Assembly: GCA_035353395.1 (NCBI GenBank)
Contig: DAOPZL010000031.1
Span: 1 to 34,287 of the forward strand
DNA length: 34,287 nucleotides
Source: UBA1801 sp035353395
GTDB taxonomy: Bacteria; Acidobacteriota; Holophagae; Holophagales; Holophagaceae
Direction: 5' to 3'
Positions 1-7,728 of this stretch are shown one piece after another. The translations under genes and the position numbers were made by a program. Numbering within the stretch: the stretch's first letter is position 1; every line of letters begins with the position of its first letter. The notes under the pieces were generated by a model that was not told the DNA's origin, made no database searches, and was given only the letters and a program-made list of their open reading frames with translations.

Positions 1-221
1 AGGTCCGCGATCCGGTAGGGCGCTTCGTAGATCAGCTCGTAGCAGGGGAGCGGATCGACGAGCCGCAGCCGCCCGATGAGCGAGCCCCGGCTGGAGCTGA
101 CCGGGACCGATGTCCCGGCCTGCATGCCGGCGGCGGGCCCGGCCATCCTCCCGCAGCCGCCGAAGAGACATACTGCCGTTGCGAGGATGGCGGCGCGGAT
201 CCTGGGAGGTGCGGGCCTCAT
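1..221 (-). CDS. Putative lipoprotein, N-terminal part only (runs off the left edge)
   Basis: The visible 73 codons begin MRPAPPRIRA and contain a basic N-terminus, a hydrophobic stretch and a candidate lipobox LFGGC with Cys23. This suggests export and lipid attachment after signal peptidase II cleavage. The region after the cysteine is Gly/Ala/Ser-rich, as in a linker, and is followed by a more ordered stretch (LIGRLRLVDPLPCYELIYEA). The start codon lies 16 bp downstream of the stop of the secreted metalloprotease gene, so the two are probably cotranscribed. No good Shine-Dalgarno sequence precedes the ATG, so the start is not certain. The remainder lies outside the window and I cannot assign a family. 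Confidence 0.6.
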   Translation of the reverse strand, partial: MRPAPPRIRAAILATAVCLFGGCGRMAGPAAGMQAGTSVPVSSSRGSLIGRLRLVDPLPCYELIYEAPYRIAD

Positions 222-237
222 GGTCGGGGTGGGGATC

Positions 238-1269
238 CTACGGCAGGATTCCCCGATCCTGGAAGGCGGCCTTGACCCGGTCCGCCGTGGGCGTGCCGTA
301 CAGGCGCTCCGCGGCCGCCACGGTCGCGAGGGCGGCGGCGGGCATGGGGGTGTCGGGCGCGAATCCGAACTGTCCCTCGAGGATGAGGGTGTCGGCCCGC
401 ACGTGGCCGAGGGCCTGGCGGATGTCCCAGAGCGCCCGCGACCAGATCTGGCCGTCGTGGTGGACCTCGCCTTCGAGGTCGTCGGGATAGTGCAGGTCGA
501 GATCCGTCCGGCGCAGGCAGTGGGGGATGGCGGTGGAGTACGACACCGAATCCCAGTCGGCGACGCACGGGCAGTCGGGGGTGGGGGCGATCACGTTGGT
601 CACCGTGACGGCCCAGTAGTCGCTGAACCCTTCTCCGACGGAACCCGCCTCGAGCGTCGTGCCGAAGCCGAACGGCGTCATCTGGGAATCCATCATCGCG
701 TGGCCGTACTCGTGGAGGATCACCTCCGCATCCTCGGCGTCGTCGACGCCGCCCTTCCCGAAGCGCATCAGGTCCTTCTTGTCCCAGGAATACGAGTTGT
801 CCAGGCCGATCTGGTTGATGCGGACCGCCTGGGCTTCCTTGTTGATGGGCCTGAGCGAACGGCCGAATCCGAGGTCCTGGATGTACTTCTGCGCCTCCGT
901 CACCCAGTAGTAGGCCATCACCTGCTCGAACTGGTCGTCGTGGCGGTTGTAGAGGAAGGTGTTGCCGGGCGAGTAGGCCAGGGGACCCGTCGAGCTCGTG
1001 ACGGTCGCCCAGTCTCCCCGCAGGTAGCCGCTGCCGTCCAGGTTGGTCAGGGCGACCACGCGGTAGGCGGGCTGGAGTTCGGGGTAGTCCGCGTCCTTCC
1101 GGTCCGTCAGGGTCTGGTCCTGCTGGCTGGCCACGGGATTGGGGAAGAAGACGCGCCCGGTCCCCGCATTCGTGCCGGGGCCCGGCTTGCCGGCGTAGGC
1201 GAAGCTGGACAGGAGCGCCAGCCAGGCAGCTCCTCCCAGGACGAGGCTCGAAGCAGTGCGGATGTTCAT
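238..1269 (-). CDS. Secreted zinc metalloprotease, fungalysin (M36)-like catalytic domain
   Basis: Predicted exported endopeptidase of 343 aa. The ATG at 1269 is preceded by AAGGAGGT; a longer open frame upstream lacks such a site. Residues 1-26 form a signal peptide ending FAYA. The gluzincin zinc site is visible as HEYGH (His186, Glu187, His190) with the third ligand in GEGFSDY (Glu213). A later segment, HHDGQIWSRALWDI (271-284), matches the conserved helix that M36 enzymes carry after the zinc site. Fungalysins usually have a long FTP-type propeptide; here only about 150 residues precede HEYGH, so the propeptide looks short or absent. Extracytoplasmic protein digestion is inferred. A peptidase M4-like assignment is the alternative. 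Confidence 0.82.
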   Translation of the reverse strand: MNIRTASSLVLGGAAWLALLSSFAYAGKPGPGTNAGTGRVFFPNPVASQQDQTLTDRKDADYPELQPAYRVVALTNLDGSGYLRGDWATVTSSTGPLAYSPGNTFLYNRHDDQFEQVMAYYWVTEAQKYIQDLGFGRSLRPINKEAQAVRINQIGLDNSYSWDKKDLMRFGKGGVDDAEDAEVILHEYGHAMMDSQMTPFGFGTTLEAGSVGEGFSDYWAVTVTNVIAPTPDCPCVADWDSVSYSTAIPHCLRRTDLDLHYPDDLEGEVHHDGQIWSRALWDIRQALGHVRADTLILEGQFGFAPDTPMPAAALATVAAAERLYGTPTADRVKAAFQDRGILP

Positions 1270-1782
1270 GCAGACCTCCTTGGCCCGGTCGGGGACGGCG
1301 AGGTGGTTGACATCAAGGTTCGTCGGGGGAAGATCCTGGAATCTGGCCCTTGCGCTCAAGCGGCATCAACCTACGTTCGACGGTTGGGCCTGTCAACGGA
1401 TCCGCCCCTCCGGCATCCATCCAGTCGAGGCTTCGAGGAGGGACCCGTCCGCGCGGCCGGGGTCCTGTGACGAGAGGCCCCCGGCGGCGGCCTGATTATC
1501 AGATGAATTAATGGAAGAAAAATTATATTAATTTCCCTAATCTGACAGGGGATGCTATCTTCCTTGGGTCAAGTCAACGAGCCCCCGATGCAGGGAATGC
1601 AGGGGCGTCGGGAGCAAGCGGGGTATTTGCAAGAAGTTCCGGTCATCGCCATCCGCCCGGTCGATTTCCGTGACGTGCAGCGCCCACGGCAGCCCGCACG
1701 GGTCTACACTCGCTCTTCTGTCCGCCCAGGCTTCGCCGGCGGAACCCGGAACGATCGAAACACTGAACAAGGAGGTCTCCAC
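1270..1782. other. 513-bp intergenic region with an AT-rich island
   Basis: This is the only gene-free stretch longer than 300 bp. It separates the divergent protease (minus) and kdd (plus) genes and should hold promoters for both. An AT-rich island at about 1498-1542 stands out sharply from the GC-rich surroundings. It contains the inverted repeat AATTAAT (1506-1512) / ATTAATT (1526-1532). On the minus strand it has a perfect TATAAT (1527-1522), although no convincing -35 box sits at the right distance. On the plus strand TACACT at 1705-1710 could be a -10 box for kdd, again without a clear -35. The frame upstream of kdd stays open but shows no protein-like sequence. I recognise no riboswitch fold. 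Confidence 0.5.
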
Positions 1783-2823
1783 ATGAGCATGGGAATCGGG
1801 TGCATCTACGGAAGTCACCGCGTCCTCGAGCCGAAGGGCATCCTGCCGCAGCCTGCGCTGAAGCTCGACAACACGATGAAGGTCTACGACAACGAGGTGC
1901 TCATCGACGTGAGCACGCTCAACATCGACTCCGCGAGCTATACGCAGATCCGCGCCGCGTGCGGCGGCAACGCCGCGAAGATGAAGGCGATGATCCTGTC
2001 CATCGTCGCCGAGCGCGGCAAGATGCAGAATCCGGTCACCGGATCCGGCGGCATGCTCGTCGGCACGGTGCGCGAGATCGGCTCCGCCTACCCCAACAAG
2101 AAGCTGCACGTCGGGGACCGGATCGCCACCCTCGTCTCCCTTTCCCTCACGCCCCTCAAGCTGAACGCGATCAAGCACCTCGATCCCGACCACGACCAGA
2201 TCGAAGTCGACGCGCAGGCGATCCTGTTCGAGAGCGGCATCTTCGCGGCCATCCCCACCGACCTGCCGGAGAAGCTCGCCCTGGCGGCCCTCGATGTCGC
2301 CGGCGCCCCGGCCCAGGTCGACCGCCTCGTGCGGGAGGGCGACACCGTCTGCATCATCGGCGGCGGCGGGAAGTCGGGCGTCCTCTGCTGCTACCAGGCC
2401 ATGAAGAATGTCGGCCCCTACGGGAAGGTCATCGTGGTGGAGTATTCCGAGGCGAACGCGAAGCGCATCTCCGACATGAAGCTCGCGACGCACGTGATCG
2501 TCGCCGACGCCACCAACGCGATCGACGTCTACCGCAAGGTGATCGCCATCACGGGCCAGCGCGGCTGCGACGTCACGATCAACAACGTGAACGTGCCCAA
2601 CACCGAGATGACGTCGATCCTGATCACGAAGGGGCAGGGGCTCATCTACTTCTTCTCCATGGCCACCTCCTTCACGAAGGCCGCGCTGGGCGCGGAAGGG
2701 GTCGGCAAGGACATCGAGCTGATCGTCGGCAACGGATACGCGAAGGGGCACTCGGACCTGACCCTGAACATCCTCAGGGAGTCGGCGGAGATCCGGGGGC
2801 TGTTCGAGAAGATCTACGTATAG
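1783..2823 (+). CDS. kdd: L-erythro-3,5-diaminohexanoate dehydrogenase
   Basis: Cytoplasmic NAD(P)+-dependent enzyme of anaerobic lysine fermentation. It oxidatively deaminates L-erythro-3,5-diaminohexanoate to 5-amino-3-oxohexanoate and ammonium. The 346-aa product has the length and sequence character of Kdd. Its N-terminus reads GCIYGSHRVLEPKGILPQ, the middle holds a Rossmann motif IIGGGGKSG (191-199), and the C-terminus ends GLFEKIYV. The ATG at 1783 follows AAGGAGGT with good spacing, so the longer upstream frame is rejected. The usual partners (kamA, kamD/E, kce, kal) are not in this window, so here kdd stands as a single transcription unit ended by a strong terminator. Family assignment is by recognition; substrate is inferred. 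Confidence 0.9.
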   Translation: MSMGIGCIYGSHRVLEPKGILPQPALKLDNTMKVYDNEVLIDVSTLNIDSASYTQIRAACGGNAAKMKAMILSIVAERGKMQNPVTGSGGMLVGTVREIGSAYPNKKLHVGDRIATLVSLSLTPLKLNAIKHLDPDHDQIEVDAQAILFESGIFAAIPTDLPEKLALAALDVAGAPAQVDRLVREGDTVCIIGGGGKSGVLCCYQAMKNVGPYGKVIVVEYSEANAKRISDMKLATHVIVADATNAIDVYRKVIAITGQRGCDVTINNVNVPNTEMTSILITKGQGLIYFFSMATSFTKAALGAEGVGKDIELIVGNGYAKGHSDLTLNILRESAEIRGLFEKIYV

Positions 2824-2848
2824 GCGGGCCTGCCAGGGGCCGTCTTGA

Positions 2849-2882
2849 GGCGGGCGACGGGAAAGTCGCCCGCCGTTTTTTT
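2849..2882 (+). terminator. Rho-independent terminator of kdd
   Basis: A perfect 10-bp stem GGCGGGCGAC / GTCGCCCGCC (2849-2858 and 2865-2874) closes a GGGAAA loop. It is followed by G and seven T residues (2876-2882). It lies 25 bp after the kdd stop codon and isolates kdd from the downstream gene. Confidence 0.88.
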
Positions 2883-2996
2883 AGGTTCCGGGGCTTCCAG
2901 AGCAGGAATCGTTCCCTCCGGTCCGTTCTCCCTCTAGACTGGTCCGGGCGGGAAGTCGCTGAAGCCTTCCGGCCTGCGCATTTTCCGGAGTCCTCC

Positions 2997-4409
2997 ATGC
3001 TCAAGACGCTCCTGTGCCCGGCGATCGTCCTGTCGGCCTCCTTGGCCGCGGGCGCCTCGGCGCCCAAGCCCATCTGCAAGGTCAATGGGGTTCCCGTCTA
3101 CGGGGAGGGCGCCTACTTCCTGCTGATGGAGCTGAAGCACGAAGGGCTGCCCGTCTCGATCTCGGCCCTGGGCTCGGACATGGTCGATACCGAGGTCCTG
3201 AGGCAGGAGGCGGTGCGGAAGGGCGTGGACAAGACGCCCGAGGCCAGGAAGGCCGCGGCCGAACGCACGGAAGCGGCCCTGGCCTCCGTCTGCCGAGGCG
3301 AGCTCAAGGAGCGGACCCCCGCCGCCACCCGCGAGGAGATCGACCTGGCCTGGCGCTGGGCGAAGGCCAAGGCCCTCACGGAGTACGAGCTCTACCGCGG
3401 CGTCGCGGACAGCGCCGAGGAGGCCGGGCAGATGCGGAAGGAATGGCAGGCCGGGCTGGCGTCCTCGGGCATCTTCCTCCGGCTGGAGAGTCCGTTCTGG
3501 GCCATCCTCGACGACGAACGCCTGGATCCCCCCGAACGGGCGTTCCTGGGGCAGGTCAGCGGCCAGAACCGGTCGACGCTCTCCGATCCCTATCCCTGGG
3601 GCGAGCGGCATGCCTTCCTGCACTACACGGGCGATACCCGGAAGGTGGATCCGCTCCTGCGGAACCCGCTGGAAGACTATGTCTTCGGCGAGGCCGAGGG
3701 CAAGGATGCCGTCAGCTTCCAGAAGGAGTTCATGCCGGCCCTGCACCAGCGGAAGGTGCTGGAGCGCCTGCGGGCGGCCGCGCAGCTTCCGCCCTACCCG
3801 GCGTCCGGAGGTCCCTGGCCGGTGGCGATGCGCGCTGCCCAGGCGGCCGTCGATCAGCGGCTCCTGGCCGAGGAGGCCCGGCGCATGGGCCTGGAAAAGG
3901 AGGACTGGGTCGTCTCGGGCCTGGCCGTCGTCCGGGCCCGGGCGCTGGCCCGGGCCTACTTCGAGCAGGATCTGGCCCGGAAGCCCGTCACGGAAGCCGC
4001 GCTGCGGAAGGCCTTCGAGCGGGAGGACGGCGCGCCCGTGCAGTACCAGCTCAGGAGCTACCAGTTCTCCACGGAAAGCGAGGCCAAGGCGGCCCTCGTC
4101 CGCCTGAAGGCTGGAACCGCCCCGGCGGCCAAGGAAATGTCCGGATGGAGCGATGCGAAGGATCTCCTCCCGGAGGTGGCCTCGGTGCTCCGCAAGCAGG
4201 AGCGGGGGGCCTGGAACGACCAGCCCCTCGCGGCCCCGGACCGGAAGGCCTACTTCCTGGTCTCCTGGACGGACCTCCGTCACGCGGTGGGCTTCGACGA
4301 GGCCCTGGACCGGCGCCGGGATTCCCTCCTGAAGGAGCTCAAGCAGCAGCGCTACTACGACCTCGTCGGCGCGGCCAGGAAGGCCGCCAAGATCGAGACG
4401 GTGAAGTGA
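2997..4409 (+). CDS. Periplasmic SurA/PpiC-like protein
   Basis: Predicted exported chaperone or peptidyl-prolyl isomerase-like protein of 470 aa. Residues 1-22 are a signal peptide (LLCPAIVLSASLAAGASA). The mature N-terminus KVNGVPVYGEGAYF resembles the SurA N-terminal domain start. A helical middle section ends with KPVTEAALRKAFERE (about 329-343), the linker that usually precedes a parvulin domain. After it come QLRSYQFSTESEAKAAL and a later GAWNDQPLAAPDRKAYFLVSW, which resemble parvulin strands, but the conserved active-site pattern is weak. It may be a chaperone without isomerase activity. The ATG at 2997 has GGAG upstream; TAGACT at 2935-2940 could be a -10 box. It is probably monocistronic, ending at a convergent hairpin. 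Confidence 0.7.
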   Translation: MLKTLLCPAIVLSASLAAGASAPKPICKVNGVPVYGEGAYFLLMELKHEGLPVSISALGSDMVDTEVLRQEAVRKGVDKTPEARKAAAERTEAALASVCRGELKERTPAATREEIDLAWRWAKAKALTEYELYRGVADSAEEAGQMRKEWQAGLASSGIFLRLESPFWAILDDERLDPPERAFLGQVSGQNRSTLSDPYPWGERHAFLHYTGDTRKVDPLLRNPLEDYVFGEAEGKDAVSFQKEFMPALHQRKVLERLRAAAQLPPYPASGGPWPVAMRAAQAAVDQRLLAEEARRMGLEKEDWVVSGLAVVRARALARAYFEQDLARKPVTEAALRKAFEREDGAPVQYQLRSYQFSTESEAKAALVRLKAGTAPAAKEMSGWSDAKDLLPEVASVLRKQERGAWNDQPLAAPDRKAYFLVSWTDLRHAVGFDEALDRRRDSLLKELKQQRYYDLVGAARKAAKIETVK

Positions 4410-4430
4410 GGGGTTGATCCTGGAACAAGC

Positions 4431-4458
4431 CTTCGCAGGGGAGGAATCCCCAGCGAAG
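4431..4458. terminator. Hairpin between convergent genes
   Basis: CTTCGC-A-GGGGA (4431-4442) pairs with TCCCC-A-GCGAAG (4447-4458) around a GGAA loop, with a single A/A mismatch. It sits in the 83-bp gap between the stop codons of the SurA-like gene and the LytTR regulator gene. It has no T tract in either direction, so it may act with Rho or as a 3'-end stabiliser for both transcripts. Confidence 0.5.
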
Positions 4459-4492
4459 CTGGCGGCATCAGGCTCCGGCTGCGCGGTCTGGC

Positions 4493-5233
4493 TCAGTCCA
4501 GCCGCAGGCGGGCCTTGAGCTTCGGCGTCGCCCCGCGGCTGGCCTCCAGTTCCACGCCGCCGGCCATGCGCACCATCACCCGGTTGCCCCCGCCCGAGGA
4601 GCGGATACCCAGCACTGCCCCGGGCCGGATGAGCAGGTGGCGGTGGATGCGCATCAGGTCCGCCTCCGGGAAGAAGGCCTCGACCTCGCCCAGGGCCTTC
4701 CATTTGGTCCTGAACCGCTCTCCGGCGAAGGCCCAGACGACCTGATCCTCCACCTCGAAGAAGGAGGTCCTTGCGAGATCCAGGAAGACCACCCCCGTTC
4801 CCGCGAGGACGGGGTAGCGGTTGTCCGAGGCCGGCTCCTCGTCGGGAGCGGGCTGCCGCTGGCTGAGGGCCCGCCTGACCTTGGCCAGGGACTTGGCCAG
4901 CCGCTGGGTCGTGGCGGGCTTCAGGAGGAAGTCGACGGCGTCCAGGTTGAAGGCGTCCACCGCGTGCTGCGCGTGGGCCGTCACGAAGACGACGGGCAGG
5001 TCCGGCCGGATCGAGGCCCGCAGGCTCAGCCCATCCAGGCCCGGCATCTGGATGTCCAGGAACAGGGCGTCCACCTCGGGGGACGAGGCCAGCCACTCCT
5101 CCATTTCCAGGCCGTTTCCGAAGGCCGCGGCCACTTCGCACCCGCACTCCTGGAGCAGCCGCACCAGGCGGCGCTGGTTCATGGGTTCGTCCTCGGCGAC
5201 GGCCACGCGGAGCGGTCGGGTCAAGCGGTCCAC
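4493..5233 (-). CDS. LytTR-family response regulator
   Basis: DNA-binding response regulator of 246 aa and partner of the adjacent histidine kinase. The receiver domain (about 8-122) has the acidic pair Glu14/Asp15, phospho-acceptor Asp60 in LFLDIQMPGLDG, Thr85 and Lys105. A linker (125-140) leads to a LytTR domain (about 145-246) with the typical RIHRHLLI...VLGI segment. LytTR proteins bind short repeated promoter motifs. The start overlaps the kinase gene's end by 13 bp, which suggests translational coupling. It is the last gene of the export operon, so autoregulation of that operon is likely but inferred. The specific target sites are not evident to me. Confidence 0.92.
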   Translation of the reverse strand: MDRLTRPLRVAVAEDEPMNQRRLVRLLQECGCEVAAAFGNGLEMEEWLASSPEVDALFLDIQMPGLDGLSLRASIRPDLPVVFVTAHAQHAVDAFNLDAVDFLLKPATTQRLAKSLAKVRRALSQRQPAPDEEPASDNRYPVLAGTGVVFLDLARTSFFEVEDQVVWAFAGERFRTKWKALGEVEAFFPEADLMRIHRHLLIRPGAVLGIRSSGGGNRVMVRMAGGVELEASRGATPKLKARLRLD

Positions 5234-6288
5234 CTCCAGGCCAAGGTTAGCCTGGCTCGGGTCCAGCCGCCAACCTGCTCCAGCTCGAGGATGGGGGCGA
5301 ACTCGGGGAGCAGCGCCAGCCGCTGTCGCAGGTTGCCGAGGCCGGTCCCCTCCGTGCGGATTTCCGGCAGCGGCTTGCCGGTGTTGGCGACGGCCAGGAT
5401 CAGCCTTTCCTGGTCCCGCTGGACGGAGACGCGGAGGATCCCGCCCTCGGGGCTAGGGGAGATGCCGTGCTTGATGGCGTTCTCCACCAGGGGCTGCAGC
5501 AGCAGGGGGGGCAGTTCCAGTCCGTCCGCCCAGGGGGGCCACTCCCATTCCTGGGCGAGCCGCTCGCCCAGCCGGATCTCCTCCAGTTCCAGGTAGCGCG
5601 CGATGAGGTTCCGCTCGTCGCGGAGCGGGACCCTGAGGGCCGACCCGTGCGTGGTCAGCTGGCGGTACAGCTCGGTGAGCCCCACCAGCGCCTCCTCCGC
5701 GGCATCCGCGTCCTCGTGGACGAGTTCCGTCAGCCCGCTCAGCATGTTGAACAGCACGTGGGGATTGAGCTGGGCCTGGAGGGCCTGGGCCTGGGCCTGG
5801 TCCGCCAGGGTCTTGAGTTCCCGTCCGGAGGCCTCGGCCCGTTCCTTGTCGGCCAGGAACCAGCCGAGGATCAGCGCCAGGGGGAAGTTGAGGGAAATGA
5901 ACCCCCAGACTGGATGAAAGGGGAACCGGTGGTGGTGGTAGCGGGCGCCCGCATGGGCCCAGTCCGGACCCAGGCCGGCCGCGAGGCAGAGCCAGGCCAC
6001 CGCGACGATCCAGGCCAGGTTCCAGGGGATGGCCTGGAGGATGCCTCGCCCGAAGCGGGTCCCGGGGCGGTCATCCCCGGTCCAGAGCCATGGCAGAGGC
6101 CCCAGGGCGATCTGGGCCGCGACGAAGAAGAAGGGGACCAGGAACTCCCCGGCAGGCGTGAGGAGGTCCGGCGCGCGGAAGAGCATCCGCCCCAGGGCCC
6201 AGGCCATGCCGTAGACGAGGATGGCCCCCCAGGTGGACGGGATCCGGAACTTGCGGAGGGTGTAGGCGGGGAAGGCGGCAGCTCTCAT
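5221..6288 (-). CDS. LytS/YpdA-type membrane histidine kinase
   Basis: Sensor kinase of 355 aa. About four membrane segments (near 20-36, 48-69, 88-106, 127-145) precede a short coiled region rich in QAQAQALQAQ. The His_kinase domain follows, with phospho-acceptor His177 in QLNPHVLFNML. The HATPase domain has Asn270 in PLVENAIKHGI and the GTGLGNLRQRL glycine box (314-324). The loop between segments 3 and 4 carries His112, His118-120 and His125 and would face outward if the N-terminus is cytoplasmic. Kinases of this class pair with LytTR regulators, as here. It starts 15 bp after the outer-membrane protein gene, so it is in the same operon. The ligand is unknown; metal sensing through the His-rich loop is a guess. 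Confidence 0.9.
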   Translation of the reverse strand: MRAAAFPAYTLRKFRIPSTWGAILVYGMAWALGRMLFRAPDLLTPAGEFLVPFFFVAAQIALGPLPWLWTGDDRPGTRFGRGILQAIPWNLAWIVAVAWLCLAAGLGPDWAHAGARYHHHRFPFHPVWGFISLNFPLALILGWFLADKERAEASGRELKTLADQAQAQALQAQLNPHVLFNMLSGLTELVHEDADAAEEALVGLTELYRQLTTHGSALRVPLRDERNLIARYLELEEIRLGERLAQEWEWPPWADGLELPPLLLQPLVENAIKHGISPSPEGGILRVSVQRDQERLILAVANTGKPLPEIRTEGTGLGNLRQRLALLPEFAPILELEQVGGWTRARLTLAWRWTA

Positions 6289-6303
6289 GGCGGTCGATCT
6301 GGA

Positions 6304-7728
6304 TCATGCCCCAACTTGGGGCTGGGAAGCCACCTGGACCGCGTCCCATCCTCCGCCGAGGGCCTTGTAGAGCGAGACGAGGTCCGTGAGGCGCTTCACG
6401 TCCGACTGGCTCAGGCTGCTCTGGGCGGACTGGAGGGTCGACTGGGTCGTGAGCACGTCCAGGAAGCTGGTGAGACCGCGCCGGTAGCGTTCCTGGGCCA
6501 GGCTGAAGGCTTCCTGGCTCTGGCGCAGGGATTCCTCCAGGTCCGCGCGGCGTCCGTTCTCCGCGGAGTAGTCGGCCAGGGCATTCTCCACGTCCTCCAG
6601 AGCGGACTGGTAGGAGGCCCGGAAGGCGGCCAGGCTTTCCTGGTAGACGGCCTCCTTCTTGGACACCGCCGCCTTGAGTGCGCCCCGGTTGAAGATGGGC
6701 AGGCTCAGGCCCGGGACGATGGACCAGTAGCGGCTGGCGACCGAGGCGAAGCTGGAGGTCTGGAGGCTCTTCAGGCCCAGGCCGAAGGTGAGGTCGAACT
6801 TGGGGTAGAGCTCGGCCTTGGCCACCCCCACGTCCGCCATGGCCGCGGCCAGGCCGCGCTCGGAGGCGCGGAGGTCGGGCCGCCGGGAGAGGAGTTCGGC
6901 GGGAAGGCCGGAGGCGAGGACACCCTGGGCGGCGGGGAGGGGCCTGGCTTCGGAAAGCTCCCCCACCAGGGCCGTGGGCTCCAGGCCCAGCAGGATGCCG
7001 AGGCGGTGGATGGACTGCTTGATGGAGGCCTCCAGGGTCGGGATCCCGGAACTCGTGGACGCCAGCTGGGCCCTGGCCTGGGCGACGTCCAGGGCACTCG
7101 TGAGCCCCAGCCGGCAGCGTTCCTCCGTGATCTTCACGGTCTGCCGCTGGGTCTCGGCGCTCTGCCGGGTGATCTCGAGCTGGGCCTGGCTTCCGCGGAG
7201 GGCGATGTAGTGGGTGGCGACGTCCCCCTGGAGGGTCAGCACGGCGTCGTGCAGGTCCTCGACGCTGGCCTCGTAGCGGGCCTGGGCCGCTTCCGTCGCC
7301 TTGCGCTTGCCGCCGAAGAGATCCACCTCCCAGGAGGCGTCGAAGCCCGCCTGGTAGAGGGTGGTGGCGGCCGTGGCCGCGGAGGAGGCGTTCTGGCTCG
7401 CCTTGCTCCGGTCCGCGGAGGCCGCGGCATTGACGGAGGGCCACTGGTCGGCCTTGGCGCCGCCCAGGCTGGCCCGCGCCTGGAGGATCCGGGCCTGGGC
7501 CTGCTGGACGGTGAGGCTGCCCTGGGCGGCCCGGGTCATCAGGGCGTCCAGGGTGGAATCCCCGAAGGTCTTCCACCAGGCCGTCGTCTCCAGGTCCTTG
7601 GCCGGGACGGTGTCTCCCTGGCTGTAGGCCGCGGGCACCTTCAGGGCGGTTCTGGGAGTCAGGGCGGGGGCCGCGCCGCCGGCGAGGAGCAGCGCGATCC
7701 CGAGGGAGGTCGAAAGAGGATGTCTCAC
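6304..7728 (-). CDS. TolC/NodT-family outer-membrane efflux protein
   Basis: Outer-membrane channel of a tripartite exporter, 474 aa. It has an N-terminal signal peptide (LGIALLLAGGAAPAL) and no lipobox cysteine, unlike many NodT members. The opening WWKTFGDSTLDALMTRA, LSRRPDLRASERGLAAAMADVGVAKAELYP split across the middle, and the repeated YRRGLTSFLDVLTTQ are hallmarks of the outer-membrane factor family, whose two OEP repeats build a beta-barrel and a periplasmic alpha tunnel. The start is GTG at 7728 and overlaps the adaptor gene's stop in GTGA. Together with the upstream adaptor, permease and ATPase it would complete a cell-spanning pump. Export direction and family are well supported; substrate is not visible. 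Confidence 0.93.
   Translation of the reverse strand: MRHPLSTSLGIALLLAGGAAPALTPRTALKVPAAYSQGDTVPAKDLETTAWWKTFGDSTLDALMTRAAQGSLTVQQAQARILQARASLGGAKADQWPSVNAAASADRSKASQNASSAATAATTLYQAGFDASWEVDLFGGKRKATEAAQARYEASVEDLHDAVLTLQGDVATHYIALRGSQAQLEITRQSAETQRQTVKITEERCRLGLTSALDVAQARAQLASTSSGIPTLEASIKQSIHRLGILLGLEPTALVGELSEARPLPAAQGVLASGLPAELLSRRPDLRASERGLAAAMADVGVAKAELYPKFDLTFGLGLKSLQTSSFASVASRYWSIVPGLSLPIFNRGALKAAVSKKEAVYQESLAAFRASYQSALEDVENALADYSAENGRRADLEESLRQSQEAFSLAQERYRRGLTSFLDVLTTQSTLQSAQSSLSQSDVKRLTDLVSLYKALGGGWDAVQVASQPQVGA

Noticed and set aside
76..1470. Plus-strand open frame opposite the metalloprotease
   Set aside because: No domain or ribosome site; the minus strand has a signal peptide, HEYGH and a strong Shine-Dalgarno sequence.
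1552..1782. N-terminal extension of Kdd
   Set aside because: Residues before ATG 1783 are not protein-like for the family, and AAGGAGGT sits just before 1783.
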